Notes under the pieces: model-generated
Seen by the model: the letters and a program-made list of their open reading frames with translations, nothing else
What the model was told of the DNA's origin: nothing
Databases searched by the model: none
Translations under genes and position numbers: made by a program
DNA from: Corynebacterium sp. P3-F1
Lineage (GTDB): Bacteria; Actinomycetota; Actinomycetes; Mycobacteriales; Mycobacteriaceae
NCBI RefSeq assembly: GCF_030503635.1
Contig: NZ_CP129965.1
Coordinates: 1,054,001-1,118,000, forward strand
Direction of reading: 5' to 3'
DNA length: 64,000 bases
In this document: one piece after another, positions 33,900-43,351 of the stretch
Layout: the number at the start of each line of letters is the position of its first letter
How positions within the stretch are numbered: the first letter of the stretch is position 1

Positions 33900-35594
33900 C
33901 TACCCGCATTGCACGATCGGCTGCGGGTTGTACACGGTGGTCTGCGTTTCGCGGGAGATCTCGTTGCCGGACAAGTCGCGGACGATGCGGGTGTCCGATG
34001 TGGTGAAGCCTTGTGCGCCGCCGGAGGGAACGCATTCGCCACCGGAGACACTCTTCGGGCTGGGCGAGGTGTAGCCCCAACGGCCGCCGTTGACGGATTC
34101 GACTTCGCGGTCCTTGACGCCCTTCATTCGCACGGTGATCTGGCCGCCGCCGTAACTGGTCTCGATCTTCACCGGGTGCGGAGTGTCGTTGCGGAAAACG
34201 AGGTCGATGGCGCCCTCGTAGACGGTGGCCTCGCGGCCAGCCGGGTAACGGGAGATGTAGTAGGAGTGCGGAGTGTGGTCGATATCCGTCATGCCGGAGA
34301 AATACGCGGCGTTGTAGAGGGTGGTGGCGAACTGCGAGATGCCGCCGCCGACGGCGTTACCGGCGCGCCCTTCGATGATGATGCCGGATTCGACGTAGCC
34401 CTGAGCTGTCCCGCGGGGGCCTGTGTAACCGTTGAGGGAGAAGGTCTCCCCCGGACTGACCACGGCACCGTTGACCGTGGAGGCGACGATGGAAATATTG
34501 GTGCCGGAAGCGGAACTGTATCCGCCGGTGGTGAACTCGCCGACGACGTCGTTGAAGGTGGCGTTGTGGGCTTGCTCGGTAGTGAAAGTAGCGGGAACTT
34601 CACGGTACTGAGCTTCCCAGGTGCGGGGCTGGTCGCCGAGTACGCGTTCGCCGAAATCCTTCATGGTTTCTTCCCAGCGGATCTCATTGCCGTCGACGGA
34701 CGGACTGACCTCACCCGCAGCTGAGATGGTGGCGTTCTTGCCCTCTATAACGGTGTCCTTCAGCTGCTCGGCGAAGATGCCCTGGGCAGCGTCGGAGTTG
34801 ACCTCGGGCACGATCCGGCGCTGCTTCGGGTCGTTGCGGAAGGCGACAACTTCCCCCATTTTCTTGCCGTCGATGACAGCGTCGGTGTCTTTCTGGCCCT
34901 TCAGGGTCAGCGGGCCGTCGAGTGCGCGGGCGACCGGGCCGTCCACAGTTTCCTTGACCACATCGTCGCCGATGGCGGGCTCGGTGACTGTGGGGTCGAC
35001 TTTCACACCGGATGGATTGAGCCAGTTGGCGGACATGGCGCGCTTGAGCTCGCCGCCGTCAATGTCTTGGCCCTTTTTCGGTTCCGTGACATCGGCTTTG
35101 CCGTCCTTGATCGCGACAGCGCCGTCGGTCGGCGCGACGGTGAGATCCTTGGCCACGCGCTCGACGGTCGGTTGCAAGGCGTTGTCATCGGCGGTGGAGA
35201 CGATCTCTACCTCGTTGGTGCGGAACAGACCCAAAAAGCGGGCCACGGGGTTGAGCGGTTCACTTCCCGCTGCCTCGACGGTGGCCGGCCAATCTGGCCC
35301 GAGCCCGGCGCTGGCCGGGACGAATTCGGTGCTCTTTTCACCAGCAGTGACGGTGACAGGCTTCTCGTTGACGCTGCCGAGCTCACTGCTCAGCTTGTCT
35401 ACTGCGGCTGCGGGTTCCATGCCGCCGACTTCGACTCCGCCGACGGCGGTGCCGCGCGGGACGTTGCCGCGGTTGAACGCGACATCGGCCAGGTACAGCC
35501 CCAGAAGTAGCACGAGCAGGCCGACGAGAAAGCCCGCCGCGACTTTCCACCCGCGGGCACCGCCGGCCTCACCTTTCGTTTGCACAGTACTCAC
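33900..35594 (-). CDS. VanW-family cell-envelope protein
   Basis: 564 residues with one N-terminal membrane anchor (VAAGFLVGLLVLLLGLYLA). The outside part has two repeats of a peptidoglycan-binding-like domain (VEVGGMEPAAAVDKLSSEL and related), then the VanW domain: ATFNDVVGEFTTGGYSS, NGAVVSPGETFSLNGYTGPR, VGGGISQFATTLYNAAYFSG and ERAPHSYYISRYP-like DHTPHSYYISRYPAGREATV. VanW domains are linked to cell-wall functions but the reaction is unknown. GTG at 35594 is preferred to a TTG at 35603 because TACCCT lies 8 nt upstream. The C-terminus holds one Cys at the last Gln-Cys-Gly. Confidence 0.88.
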   Translation of the reverse strand: MSTVQTKGEAGGARGWKVAAGFLVGLLVLLLGLYLADVAFNRGNVPRGTAVGGVEVGGMEPAAAVDKLSSELGSVNEKPVTVTAGEKSTEFVPASAGLGPDWPATVEAAGSEPLNPVARFLGLFRTNEVEIVSTADDNALQPTVERVAKDLTVAPTDGAVAIKDGKADVTEPKKGQDIDGGELKRAMSANWLNPSGVKVDPTVTEPAIGDDVVKETVDGPVARALDGPLTLKGQKDTDAVIDGKKMGEVVAFRNDPKQRRIVPEVNSDAAQGIFAEQLKDTVIEGKNATISAAGEVSPSVDGNEIRWEETMKDFGERVLGDQPRTWEAQYREVPATFTTEQAHNATFNDVVGEFTTGGYSSASGTNISIVASTVNGAVVSPGETFSLNGYTGPRGTAQGYVESGIIIEGRAGNAVGGGISQFATTLYNAAYFSGMTDIDHTPHSYYISRYPAGREATVYEGAIDLVFRNDTPHPVKIETSYGGGQITVRMKGVKDREVESVNGGRWGYTSPSPKSVSGGECVPSGGAQGFTTSDTRIVRDLSGNEISRETQTTVYNPQPIVQCG

Positions 35595-35639
35595 GGGCTT
35601 CAAGGGTAGTTGACCCTGGATCCGATGGCGGGAAAAGGG

Positions 35640-36758
35640 CTAGCTGGAAACGTTCTTCATCTGCAGCTGCACGCGGAGAGCGGCCTCGTCAATGCGGGCG
35701 AGAGGAATCTCACCTTTTTCCACTGCGGCGACGATGCCGTCGACGGATTCGCGGAGTTCTTCGCCCGAGGACCACAGGGCCTGGTCGGCTCCGGCGGCGA
35801 TGGCGCGGCGGACGGCTATCGGGGTGGGAAGGTGGTCGGTGATGGCGCGCATGCCGGATAGGTCGTCTGTGATGGCGACGCCATTGAATGGCTGCCCGCC
35901 CGGGTAGTCGCCGGTGCGCAGCATGCGGTAAGTGTTCGGGTTCAGCGACGACGGCGTGTTCGTGTCGCCTGCACCGGGCACGACCATGTGGCCGACCATG
36001 ACAGAGGCACGGGGGAATTTCGGCAAGACAGCGGCGTACGGCGCGAGGTCGAACGTGTGGAGGTCCTGGATCGGCGGGGTGAGCGCGAGCGTGTGGTGGG
36101 TGTCGCCGCTGGCGCGGCCATGACCGGGGAAGTGCTTGAAGGTGGGAGTGACGCCGGCGTCGACAAGCCCCTGCGCGAACAGGACGGCGACTTCTGCGAC
36201 ACGTTCCGGGGAGGAGCCGAACGCGCGGTCGCCGACGATGTCGAGACCGGCCGCGTCGACGTCGAGCAGCGGGGCGTAGTCGACGTCGATTCCGTATTTC
36301 TTCAGCGTGCGGCCCACGTCGTAACCGGCGCCGCGGATCACCTCGGGGGGCTGTTGCGCGAGGTCGCGCGGCGGCGGGAAGGATCCGAGGACGTCTGCGT
36401 GGCGCTGCACGCGGCCGCCTTCGAAATCGATGCCGACGGAGAACGGCCGGCCGAATTCCGCCCGCAGCGCGTTAATGTTGCGGCCTTCCTCGGTGAGCAG
36501 CGCGGGGTCGGACCAGCTGGGCAGGAAGAGACCGCCTGCGCCTTGCTCGAGAGCGGCGCGCGCCTCGTCGTAGTTCTTCACACCGACGACCATCAGCGAC
36601 GCGACGCGTTCGCGCAGGTCAGCGGGCACCGGCGGCGGAGTCTCCGTGACCGTTCGCGTCTCGGTCTCCTCGACGGCCACAGGTTCCGGCTCGGGGCCCG
36701 CGCATGCGGCACACAGCATGCACGTCAGCGCACCGACGGCCACAGCAGCTACTCGCAT
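35640..36758 (-). CDS. Family 3 glycoside hydrolase lipoprotein (NagZ-like)
   Basis: 372 residues. The signal peptide ends in the lipobox TCMLCAACAG, so the enzyme is anchored outside. A Thr/Pro/Glu-rich linker precedes a GH3 barrel: LFLPSWSDPALL, FSVGIDFEGGRVQR, GIDVDYAPLLDV, and the NagZ hallmark FKHFPGHGRASGDTHH, whose His/Asp pair takes part in catalysis. SVMVGHMVVP and AITDDLSGM (the nucleophile Asp) follow. It probably removes beta-N-acetylglucosamine from peptidoglycan fragments. It has a GH3 N-terminal domain only, as normal for NagZ. Confidence 0.9.
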   Translation of the reverse strand: MRVAAVAVGALTCMLCAACAGPEPEPVAVEETETRTVTETPPPVPADLRERVASLMVVGVKNYDEARAALEQGAGGLFLPSWSDPALLTEEGRNINALRAEFGRPFSVGIDFEGGRVQRHADVLGSFPPPRDLAQQPPEVIRGAGYDVGRTLKKYGIDVDYAPLLDVDAAGLDIVGDRAFGSSPERVAEVAVLFAQGLVDAGVTPTFKHFPGHGRASGDTHHTLALTPPIQDLHTFDLAPYAAVLPKFPRASVMVGHMVVPGAGDTNTPSSLNPNTYRMLRTGDYPGGQPFNGVAITDDLSGMRAITDHLPTPIAVRRAIAAGADQALWSSGEELRESVDGIVAAVEKGEIPLARIDEAALRVQLQMKNVSS

Positions 36759-36780
36759 CGCGTCCCCCTTCTTGTCCTCG

Positions 36781-36790
36781 CTTATCGACG
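36781..36790. repeat. Intergenic copy of the dispersed word CTTATCGACG
   Basis: One of 13 exact copies in the window and the only one outside a gene. It lies between the divergent nagZ-like and DUF2613 genes. See the finding on this motif for all positions. Confidence 0.8.
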
Positions 36791-36829
36791 CCTCCTTCGA
36801 ATCCTATCCCCCTGGTACCCTCAATTCCC

Positions 36830-37051
36830 ATGAGCTCCGTGATCCGCACCCGCCGCACCGGCGCAGGTACCTCGTGGCCCCGCCGCACCTTCGGCCCGGT
36901 GCTGGCCAGCTCGGTCACCGGAATCGTGCTGGGCATCGTGGGCGTGGTAGGTATCGCGTCCTTTTCCGCCCAGAACCAAGTGCCGTCCGGAAACGCTGTC
37001 CCCGCCGATGAAGCTGTGCTCGGCGGGCCGGAGTACGGCTCACGGCAGTAG
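36830..37051 (+). CDS. DUF2613 small membrane protein
   Basis: 73 residues: a basic N-terminus (MSSVIRTRRTGAGTSWPRRT), one membrane helix (LASSVTGIVLGIVGVVGIAS) and a short outer tail. This fits DUF2613, a small family found mainly next to the AftD gene in Corynebacteriales, and its TAG abuts the aftD ATG here. Leaderless start: TACCCT (36816-36821) lies 8 nt upstream. It may assist AftD, but that is inference from conserved linkage. Confidence 0.8.
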   Translation: MSSVIRTRRTGAGTSWPRRTFGPVLASSVTGIVLGIVGVVGIASFSAQNQVPSGNAVPADEAVLGGPEYGSRQ

Positions 37052-40000
37052 ATGCCGGCGCTGCGCACGTTCACTGCCCGCGGCCCGCATGCGACGCACG
37101 CGGCGGGCTGGATCGTCTTGGCACTGCTCGCATTCCTGCAGGCTCCCGGGCGCACCGCCGCCGACACGAAATTTGATCTCACCGCAGATCCCGGCGCATT
37201 TCTGGCGGAGGCGACGCACGCGTACACCGACCGCTTCACACTGGGGCAGATCCAGAACCAGGCCTACGGCTACCTCTTCCCCCACGGCGCCTTCTTCTGG
37301 CTGACCGAACCGCTACCGGACTGGGTGGCGCAACGGATCTGGTGGACCATCGTCATGGGGACCGCGTTTTCCGGCACGGTGGTGCTGGGCAGGCGCGTGG
37401 GGTTGAAGGGGGTGCCCGTAAGCGTTGCCGCTTTCCTGTACGCGCTGAGCCCGCGGGTGCTGACGACGCTGACGGCGATTTCTTCCGAAGCGTGGCCCGT
37501 GGCGCTCGTGCCGTGGACGCTGGCTCCCTTGTTCGCGCCGCGGCTGCGCCGCGGCGATGTGGCTGCCGCGGTGATTCCCGTGGCGCTCATGGGCGCGGTG
37601 AACGCGACCGCGACGATGATGGCGTGCCTGCCCGCGTTCGTCCTGCTCATCTACCGCTTCGCGTGGAAGCCGCTGGCCGGGTGGCTGTTCGGCGTGGCTG
37701 TGGCCTCGGCGTGGTGGATCGGCCCGCTGCTCGTGCTCGGGCGCTATTCGCCGCCGTTCACCGATTTCATCGAGTCCGCGTATGTGACCACGCGCTGGAC
37801 GAATCTGGCGGAGGTGCTGCGCGGCACGACATCCTGGGCGCCCTTCGTGGACACGGAGCGCACCGCCGGCCACCTGCTCGCCGCGGAACCCGTATTCGTC
37901 CTGTTCACGCTGGCCGTCGCGGCGATCGGTCTGGCGGGACTCGCATTGCGCGGCATGCCGTGGCGCGGCTACTTCGTCGTGCTGCTGTGCCTCGGTGCCG
38001 GTATACTCGCCGCCGCGCACGGGCCGCTCGGCACCCCGTGGCTTTCGCTTCTCGACGGCCCCGCCGCCCCCTTCCGCAACCTCCACAAACTCGACCCGCT
38101 TGTCCGCCTTCCCCTCTCCCTCGGCGCCGGGTACGCGCTGAGCCGGGCGCGCACACCTGCTGTCGTCGCCGGGGTGCTCGCAACCGTGCTGGCCACCTCC
38201 CCGGCGTGGACACTGCGCCTCGCGCCCGAAGGCACGTGGACTGCTGTGTCCTCGGACTGGGAGGCCGCAGCCGCCTTCATCGAGGCCAATGCCGCCCACA
38301 CCCGCACCCTCGTCGTGCCAGAAGCACAATTCGCGCGGCAGACATGGGGCTGGACCCGCGACGAACCGATCCAAGGTCTGACCAGCACCCGCTTCGCGGC
38401 CCGCGACGCCGTCCCCCTCATCGACCCAGAGGCGATCCGCGGGCTCGACGGACAGATGGCCGCGCTCTCGCCGGAGGCAATGCGCGCCATCGGCGTCGGT
38501 GCCGTCGTGGTGCGCGACGACCTCGCCTCGGGGCCCGCAGCCCCTCCACTCGACGACTCCTTCGGCGAGCCGGAACGCTTCGGAGACGTGTCCGTCTACC
38601 TCGTCGAACCGGACCGGGACATGATGATCACCCCTGCCGACACCGCCGACCTGCCCACCGTCGCCGGCGGCGGCGAGGTGCTGCCGTTGCTGGACCGTGA
38701 ATTCGGCTATTCCCCGCGCAGGATCACCTCGGCGGACAGCGCCGACATCATCACCGACACCCCGGCCCTGGCGAAGCGCAATTACGGGACGTTGACGGGG
38801 CCAGCCTCGTCGTACCTGCGCGACATGTCCGAAGGAGGCGCGATCCGCAACCGGGTCACCGACTACCCTTCCGATGCCCGGCGCGTCCGGGTGGCGGAGA
38901 CCGGTGGAACAGTGCGAGCTTCCTCCTCCGCCAGCGACGCCACCTCCTTCGGCGGTGCGAAGCCGGCGCAGTCGATGACGGCCGCGGTGGATGGTCTCGA
39001 CGACACAGCGTGGCACCCCACCCCCGGTGACCGCTCACCCTGGATCGAGGTGTCCCCCGAGACCCCCGTCGAGTCGATCACCATCACCGCCACCGGCGAC
39101 ACTGAAGCGGCCGTCAGCTGGCCCGGTGGCTCGCGCGAGATCTCGCTCACCGAGGACGAAGCGCTCACTGTCGCCGTCGGCACCGGGGCCGAACCCGCCA
39201 CAGGTGACATTCGTGTGAGTCTGCGCTCACCGGTGGGCATCAGCGAGCTCGACGCGGGCGTGGACCGCACCGTCACCGTCACTGGCACCGGCGACACCTA
39301 TTTCTTCCAGCGCCTGCTGCCCGCCGACGACGTGATCCACCGCGCGTTCACCACAGACCGCGCCGGGTCGTGGGAGCTCTCCCACGATGCGGAGATCGAC
39401 GGCAAGCGCCGCTCCGCCGGTTCCGTTCAACTCCCCGCTGGTGAGCACACGCTGGTCACCGAAGCAGAAACTGTCTCATTGAGTCGCACTCAGCACGAAG
39501 CCGCATGGTCGCCTTTCGACGGCACCGTAGACCCCTCCCCTGCCGACCAACTCGTCGTGACCACCCGCGCATTCAATTCCGGCCTGCGCGGCACTGTCGG
39601 CGGCAGACCTGTCGAACCGGCGCGCATCGACTCCGGCATGCAGGCCTTCCGCGTTCCAGCCGGTGTCAGCGGCCAGTTCGCCATGGATTTCGCCGGCGAG
39701 ACGTTCTTCCGCTCCAGCCTCGTCTTCGGAGGGGCGTTGAGCCTTCTGGCCCTGGGCCTGTGCGTCCTGTGGTCCACGGCGCCTCGTTCCGCCGGCCGCC
39801 GCGGACGTGAATCTGCGCTCGTCATTTCCGCCGCCGCGGGCATCACGGTCGTGCTGGTCGGCGGACTCGCCGGTGCGGCTGCCTACGCCGCGGCATTCCT
39901 CATCCGCCGCTTCACGCTCATCCCGCCGTGGGCACTCGGTGCGGGTGCCGCCGGTGTCATGGGGTTGTGGCTCGCACGCGCTCCGTGGCCGGCCGCAAAC

Positions 40001-40099
40001 TACGCGGGTGATTCAGTCGCCGTGACTGTCGCCGGATGCGTCGCGCTGAGCTGTCTCGCAGCCAGCGCATGGCGGGGGCCTCAACCACCTCGTAGCTGA
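37052..40099 (+). CDS. aftD: Alpha-(1->3)-arabinofuranosyltransferase AftD-like
   Basis: 1015 residues. The first ~420 form a GT-C membrane glycosyltransferase with about 11 helices, using decaprenyl-phospho-arabinose to branch arabinan of arabinogalactan/lipoarabinomannan. The first outer loop carries acidic residues (TAADTKFDLTADPGAFLAEA, then TDRFTLGQIQNQ). The large outer part (residues ~420-880) includes beta-sandwich carbohydrate-binding modules such as AAVDGLDDTAWHPTPGDRS, then three C-terminal helices. Mycobacterial AftD is longer (~1400), but corynebacterial forms are near 1000. It follows DUF2613 with no gap, and its 3' end overlaps the convergent acyltransferase by 143 bp. Confidence 0.9.
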   Translation: MPALRTFTARGPHATHAAGWIVLALLAFLQAPGRTAADTKFDLTADPGAFLAEATHAYTDRFTLGQIQNQAYGYLFPHGAFFWLTEPLPDWVAQRIWWTIVMGTAFSGTVVLGRRVGLKGVPVSVAAFLYALSPRVLTTLTAISSEAWPVALVPWTLAPLFAPRLRRGDVAAAVIPVALMGAVNATATMMACLPAFVLLIYRFAWKPLAGWLFGVAVASAWWIGPLLVLGRYSPPFTDFIESAYVTTRWTNLAEVLRGTTSWAPFVDTERTAGHLLAAEPVFVLFTLAVAAIGLAGLALRGMPWRGYFVVLLCLGAGILAAAHGPLGTPWLSLLDGPAAPFRNLHKLDPLVRLPLSLGAGYALSRARTPAVVAGVLATVLATSPAWTLRLAPEGTWTAVSSDWEAAAAFIEANAAHTRTLVVPEAQFARQTWGWTRDEPIQGLTSTRFAARDAVPLIDPEAIRGLDGQMAALSPEAMRAIGVGAVVVRDDLASGPAAPPLDDSFGEPERFGDVSVYLVEPDRDMMITPADTADLPTVAGGGEVLPLLDREFGYSPRRITSADSADIITDTPALAKRNYGTLTGPASSYLRDMSEGGAIRNRVTDYPSDARRVRVAETGGTVRASSSASDATSFGGAKPAQSMTAAVDGLDDTAWHPTPGDRSPWIEVSPETPVESITITATGDTEAAVSWPGGSREISLTEDEALTVAVGTGAEPATGDIRVSLRSPVGISELDAGVDRTVTVTGTGDTYFFQRLLPADDVIHRAFTTDRAGSWELSHDAEIDGKRRSAGSVQLPAGEHTLVTEAETVSLSRTQHEAAWSPFDGTVDPSPADQLVVTTRAFNSGLRGTVGGRPVEPARIDSGMQAFRVPAGVSGQFAMDFAGETFFRSSLVFGGALSLLALGLCVLWSTAPRSAGRRGRESALVISAAAGITVVLVGGLAGAAAYAAAFLIRRFTLIPPWALGAGAAGVMGLWLARAPWPAANYAGDSVAVTVAGCVALSCLAASAWRGPQPPRS

Positions 40100-41120
40100 T
40101 GTAGCTCACCGCCACCGACACCACCACGGTGAAAGCGAGCACCAGCACGAAGTCGAGCACGCTGCCGGAGAACAGCTCGACCCCGAGCACCGGGAACGCG
40201 ATGTCCAGCACAGCCACGTGCCACAAGAAGATGGAGTAGGACCAGCGCCCCAGGGCACGCATGGCGGGAAGCGCCAGCACACCGTCGTTACGCGGGGCGA
40301 GCGCGAAGGGGACGAGAACCAGCGCGGCGAAAAGCGTGCCCAAGATGATGCGTGCATTGAACTCGGACGGACTCGGGTGCACAAGTCCCCGCGGACCCAC
40401 CCACTCCTGGCCAGCCAGCCACGCCACACCGAGTGCGAGCAGCGGGAACACCCACCGCCGCGCGCCCCGGACACGCAGGCCGACACCGGCACGCTCCAGC
40501 TCCGCGCACCCTAGGCCGACGGCGAACCACGGCGCGTACGACGGCGGCCAAATCTGCAGGTTCACACCCTCTATCCCCGCGTCCAGCCCCGCGATCAACC
40601 ACGGCCATCCAAGTCCGAACAGGACCGCAGCCACGAGTACTACGGTCCTGCCCCTCTGCCCGAGCACGAGATAGGCGGGCAGCACGGCATAGAACGCCAC
40701 CTCGATGCACAGCGACCACATCTGGGTGAGCCCGGGAACGAGCCCGCCCGGCACGTAGATCTGCACCATGAACACATTGGCCGAGACCTGGCTCAGGCTC
40801 AGACCCGCCAAACTCGGCAGCGCCGCCATGACCACGCACACGCACACCGCATAGGCGGGCAGGATGCGGGTGAGGCGGTTGAAAGGGTACGTCGATAAGC
40901 GTGCCCTCCCCCGTGCCAGCAGAAACGCTGACAGGGCGAAGAAGACCGCAACGAAGAAATCGAAGCGCTCGAACAGCGCACTGCCCAGCCCCGTCTGGAA
41001 AGAAACGTGCGTGACCACGATCCCGAGGGCAGCGACGGCGCGCAGGCCCTCGAGTTCCGGGAGGATCGTTGTGTGCGGCTTGCTAGGGTTCGAGATACTG
41101 CAAGTGTAAAGGAGGGCCAT
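39957..41120 (-). CDS. Acyltransferase-3 family membrane protein
   Basis: About 387 residues with ten helices and the family opening LPELEGLRAVAALGIVVTHVSFQ, whose His is the presumed catalytic residue. Later marks are FFVAVFFALSAFLLARGRAR with the conserved Arg, WSLCIEVAFYAVLPAYL and YSIFLWHVAVLDI. Such enzymes O-acylate glycans or lipids, and envelope glycan modification is likely given the neighbours. The start is uncertain: the first usable ATG is at 41120 (MALLYTC), overlapping the start of the divergent gene at 41119. The C-terminal 47 codons overlap aftD on the opposite strand. Confidence 0.85.
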   Translation of the reverse strand: MALLYTCSISNPSKPHTTILPELEGLRAVAALGIVVTHVSFQTGLGSALFERFDFFVAVFFALSAFLLARGRARLSTYPFNRLTRILPAYAVCVCVVMAALPSLAGLSLSQVSANVFMVQIYVPGGLVPGLTQMWSLCIEVAFYAVLPAYLVLGQRGRTVVLVAAVLFGLGWPWLIAGLDAGIEGVNLQIWPPSYAPWFAVGLGCAELERAGVGLRVRGARRWVFPLLALGVAWLAGQEWVGPRGLVHPSPSEFNARIILGTLFAALVLVPFALAPRNDGVLALPAMRALGRWSYSIFLWHVAVLDIAFPVLGVELFSGSVLDFVLVLAFTVVVSVAVSYISYEVVEAPAMRWLRDSSARRIRRQSRRLNHPRSLRPATERVRATTP

Positions 41121-41763
41121 GAAGCGGTTGTACTGGTGCATCGCCGTGTTCGTCTTCGGCATGGTCCTGGGCACGATGGTTGCGCCGCCGATTGTCAGTT
41201 CGATGAAACCGCTGGCCAACGGTACGACCACCCTGACCTGGGAGGGACCCGCTGGTCCCGTGACCGAGCACATCGAGGTCAGCGGCGCAAAAAAAGACGC
41301 GACCGTCACCGTGCGCGGGCCCGGCGGGGAATTCACCGACGAGATTTCCCGCTACACAGCCGAGACGTCTCGCGGCCTGGTGTTTCTTTTTCCCTTTGAG
41401 CCCGACCGGCGCAGCTTCCGCTTCTACGACCCGGTGGGCGACGCGCAGGGCACGGTCGATTACGTCGACCCCGGCACGGTGGACGGGCTGCGGACATACC
41501 AATTCCACGGGACTTTCGACGACGACGATTACCATGCGGAGCGCACCCTCGAAGTGGAGCGCCGCACTGGAACGCTTCTGCGTGCGACGTGGAAGACGCC
41601 CGAGGGCACCTACCAATTCGACGAGGCGACCGCGTCCGCCCAGCTCGAACGTGCCCACGACCGCGTGCGGGTGCTGAAGATTCTGCAGTTCCTAGCGTGG
41701 CTGGGCAGGTTCATCGCTTTCCTCGCGGCAGTGGTGGGAGTGGTGATTTTTGCCCGGCGCTAG
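41119..41763 (+). CDS. DUF3068-like protein with two terminal membrane helices
   Basis: 214 residues. The N-terminal helix (LYWCIAVFVFGMVLGTMVAPP) is followed by an outer beta-rich region, with TWEGPAGPVTEHIEVSG and RSFRFYDPVGDAQGTVDYVD, and a C-terminal helix (LAWLGRFIAFLAAVVGVVIF). This resembles the corynebacterial DUF3068 (PorA-family-like) proteins, which are often longer, so it may be a short form. AGGAGGGCC precedes the ATG. It overlaps the start of the divergent acyltransferase by two bases and the next gene by 14 nt. Function unknown; envelope by location. Confidence 0.75.
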   Translation: MKRLYWCIAVFVFGMVLGTMVAPPIVSSMKPLANGTTTLTWEGPAGPVTEHIEVSGAKKDATVTVRGPGGEFTDEISRYTAETSRGLVFLFPFEPDRRSFRFYDPVGDAQGTVDYVDPGTVDGLRTYQFHGTFDDDDYHAERTLEVERRTGTLLRATWKTPEGTYQFDEATASAQLERAHDRVRVLKILQFLAWLGRFIAFLAAVVGVVIFARR

Positions 41764-43312
41764 CTGGCTTGGCCGCGCCGCACTCACTGCTTGGGGCGTG
41801 TTCCTCGTCGGTGCGCTGACCTGGCCTTTCCTGCTTGCATTCGGCTCGCCCACCGCCTCGTTCGCCCTGCGCGACATGATGGTGCTCCCCCACCCCGCGC
41901 TCACCCACGCCGCGCTGGGCTTCGGCGATTTACCGGCGCGGAGTGCGCCGCAGGATGGGGTGCTGGCGGTCGTCGGCAAGCTGGTGCCCGCTACGTGGTT
42001 CGTGGCGCTGCTCATGGTCGCGTCGGCGGCTGCTGCGACGTGGGCTGGCTCGCGCGTGGGCACGGGACCGTGGACGAAGGCCGCGGCGATGACGGTGGCG
42101 GTGTGGAACCCCTTCGTCGTGGAACGGATGCTGCAGGGCCAGTGGTCGCTCGCGCTCGCCGCATGGCTGCTGCCCGCAGTGGCCGTGTGCCGCGGACCGG
42201 CGCAGTTACTCGCCGTCTCGGGTGCCTCCCTCACACCGACGGGAGGGCTCTTCGCGCTGTTCACATGCCTATCGACGTCCCCACGGCCCCGCACCGCCCT
42301 CTTCCCCCTCGCCGCCTGCGCGCCATGGGTGTTCCCTGCCCTGCTCAGCGGGCTGGGTAGCGGGACTTCCCCTGCCGCGTCCGCCGCCGCTTTCGCCCCC
42401 CGCGCCGAAACATTCACGGGCACCCTCGGCGCGCTTCTCGGGACGGGCGGGATCTGGAACTCCGCTGCCGTGCCCGCTTCCCGCGAGTCCGGATTCGCCC
42501 TCGCCGGGGTGCTCCTCTTCGGGGTGCTGTGCCTCGCGGCCCGGCACGTGCCCCGCCCCCTGCTGGTGCTGGCTGGCATCGGTCTCACTGTCCCGCTCGT
42601 TTCCTGGCTCTTGCCCGGCCTAATGGCCTGGTTCGTAGCCACAGTCCCCGGCGCGGGCCTCTTCCGCGACGCCCAGAAATTCGTCGCCCTCGCCTTGCCC
42701 GCCTTCGTGGTGGCAGCTGGCCGCATCGACAGAGTGAACCTGCGTCTGCCGTTCCCTGTCCTTCTAGCTCGTGTCTGCCCCGCTCTTGTCTGCCTGCTCG
42801 CCATCATCCAGGTGCCTGATGCCCCGCGCGCAATCGCCGCGCTCGCCCCAGTGCAGGTGTCCGTCCCCGAGATCGACCACCGCGGACGCGACGTATTTTT
42901 TGACGGCCGCCCCCACCTCCTCACCCGCCCCGACGGCATCCCCATTGTCGACCCAGCCACAAAGGCCATGAACGTCGTCGAGTCTGGCGAACTCGTCGTC
43001 GACGGCATCATCGTTGACACCCCCTCCCCCCGCTGGCGCGCCGCACAGGACATTTACGGCACCGCCCCGCGCGACCCTGCTGACATTGCCGCCGACGGAC
43101 TCGATGTCCAACGCTTCTACTCCGATCCCCAAGTCGCCCTCGTTGTCCACCCCGACGGCACCGTCGAGGACACCGGCTACCCCGCGCGCCCCCTGCCGCG
43201 CTCCGGAATCGCGCTCCTTGCACTGTGGATGCTTCTGCCTCTGTTCGCGTTCACACCGGCGCTCCTCCGGGTCGTCTCCCAACGCCGCTCCTCCAACATT
43301 TCTCGCGCATAG
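41750..43312 (+). CDS. Large polytopic membrane protein of unknown function
   Basis: 520 residues with about ten helices, an outer region near residues 370-490 (SVPEIDHRGRDVFFDG to FYSDPQVALVVHPDGT) and a last helix (GIALLALWMLLPLFAF). Acidic residues after the early helices and the overall layout recall GT-C glycosyltransferases, but I see no decisive motif. It may act with AftD or GT4 enzymes on arabinan, mannan or lipoglycans. The TTG start at 41750 lies inside the previous gene. The reading frame has strong third-position G/C, supporting it as real. Confidence 0.8.
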   Translation: MPGASWLGRAALTAWGVFLVGALTWPFLLAFGSPTASFALRDMMVLPHPALTHAALGFGDLPARSAPQDGVLAVVGKLVPATWFVALLMVASAAAATWAGSRVGTGPWTKAAAMTVAVWNPFVVERMLQGQWSLALAAWLLPAVAVCRGPAQLLAVSGASLTPTGGLFALFTCLSTSPRPRTALFPLAACAPWVFPALLSGLGSGTSPAASAAAFAPRAETFTGTLGALLGTGGIWNSAAVPASRESGFALAGVLLFGVLCLAARHVPRPLLVLAGIGLTVPLVSWLLPGLMAWFVATVPGAGLFRDAQKFVALALPAFVVAAGRIDRVNLRLPFPVLLARVCPALVCLLAIIQVPDAPRAIAALAPVQVSVPEIDHRGRDVFFDGRPHLLTRPDGIPIVDPATKAMNVVESGELVVDGIIVDTPSPRWRAAQDIYGTAPRDPADIAADGLDVQRFYSDPQVALVVHPDGTVEDTGYPARPLPRSGIALLALWMLLPLFAFTPALLRVVSQRRSSNISRA

Positions 43313-43351
43313 CTCTGCCCGGTTCACCTATGCGCTGTAAAGTTCCTGCGG

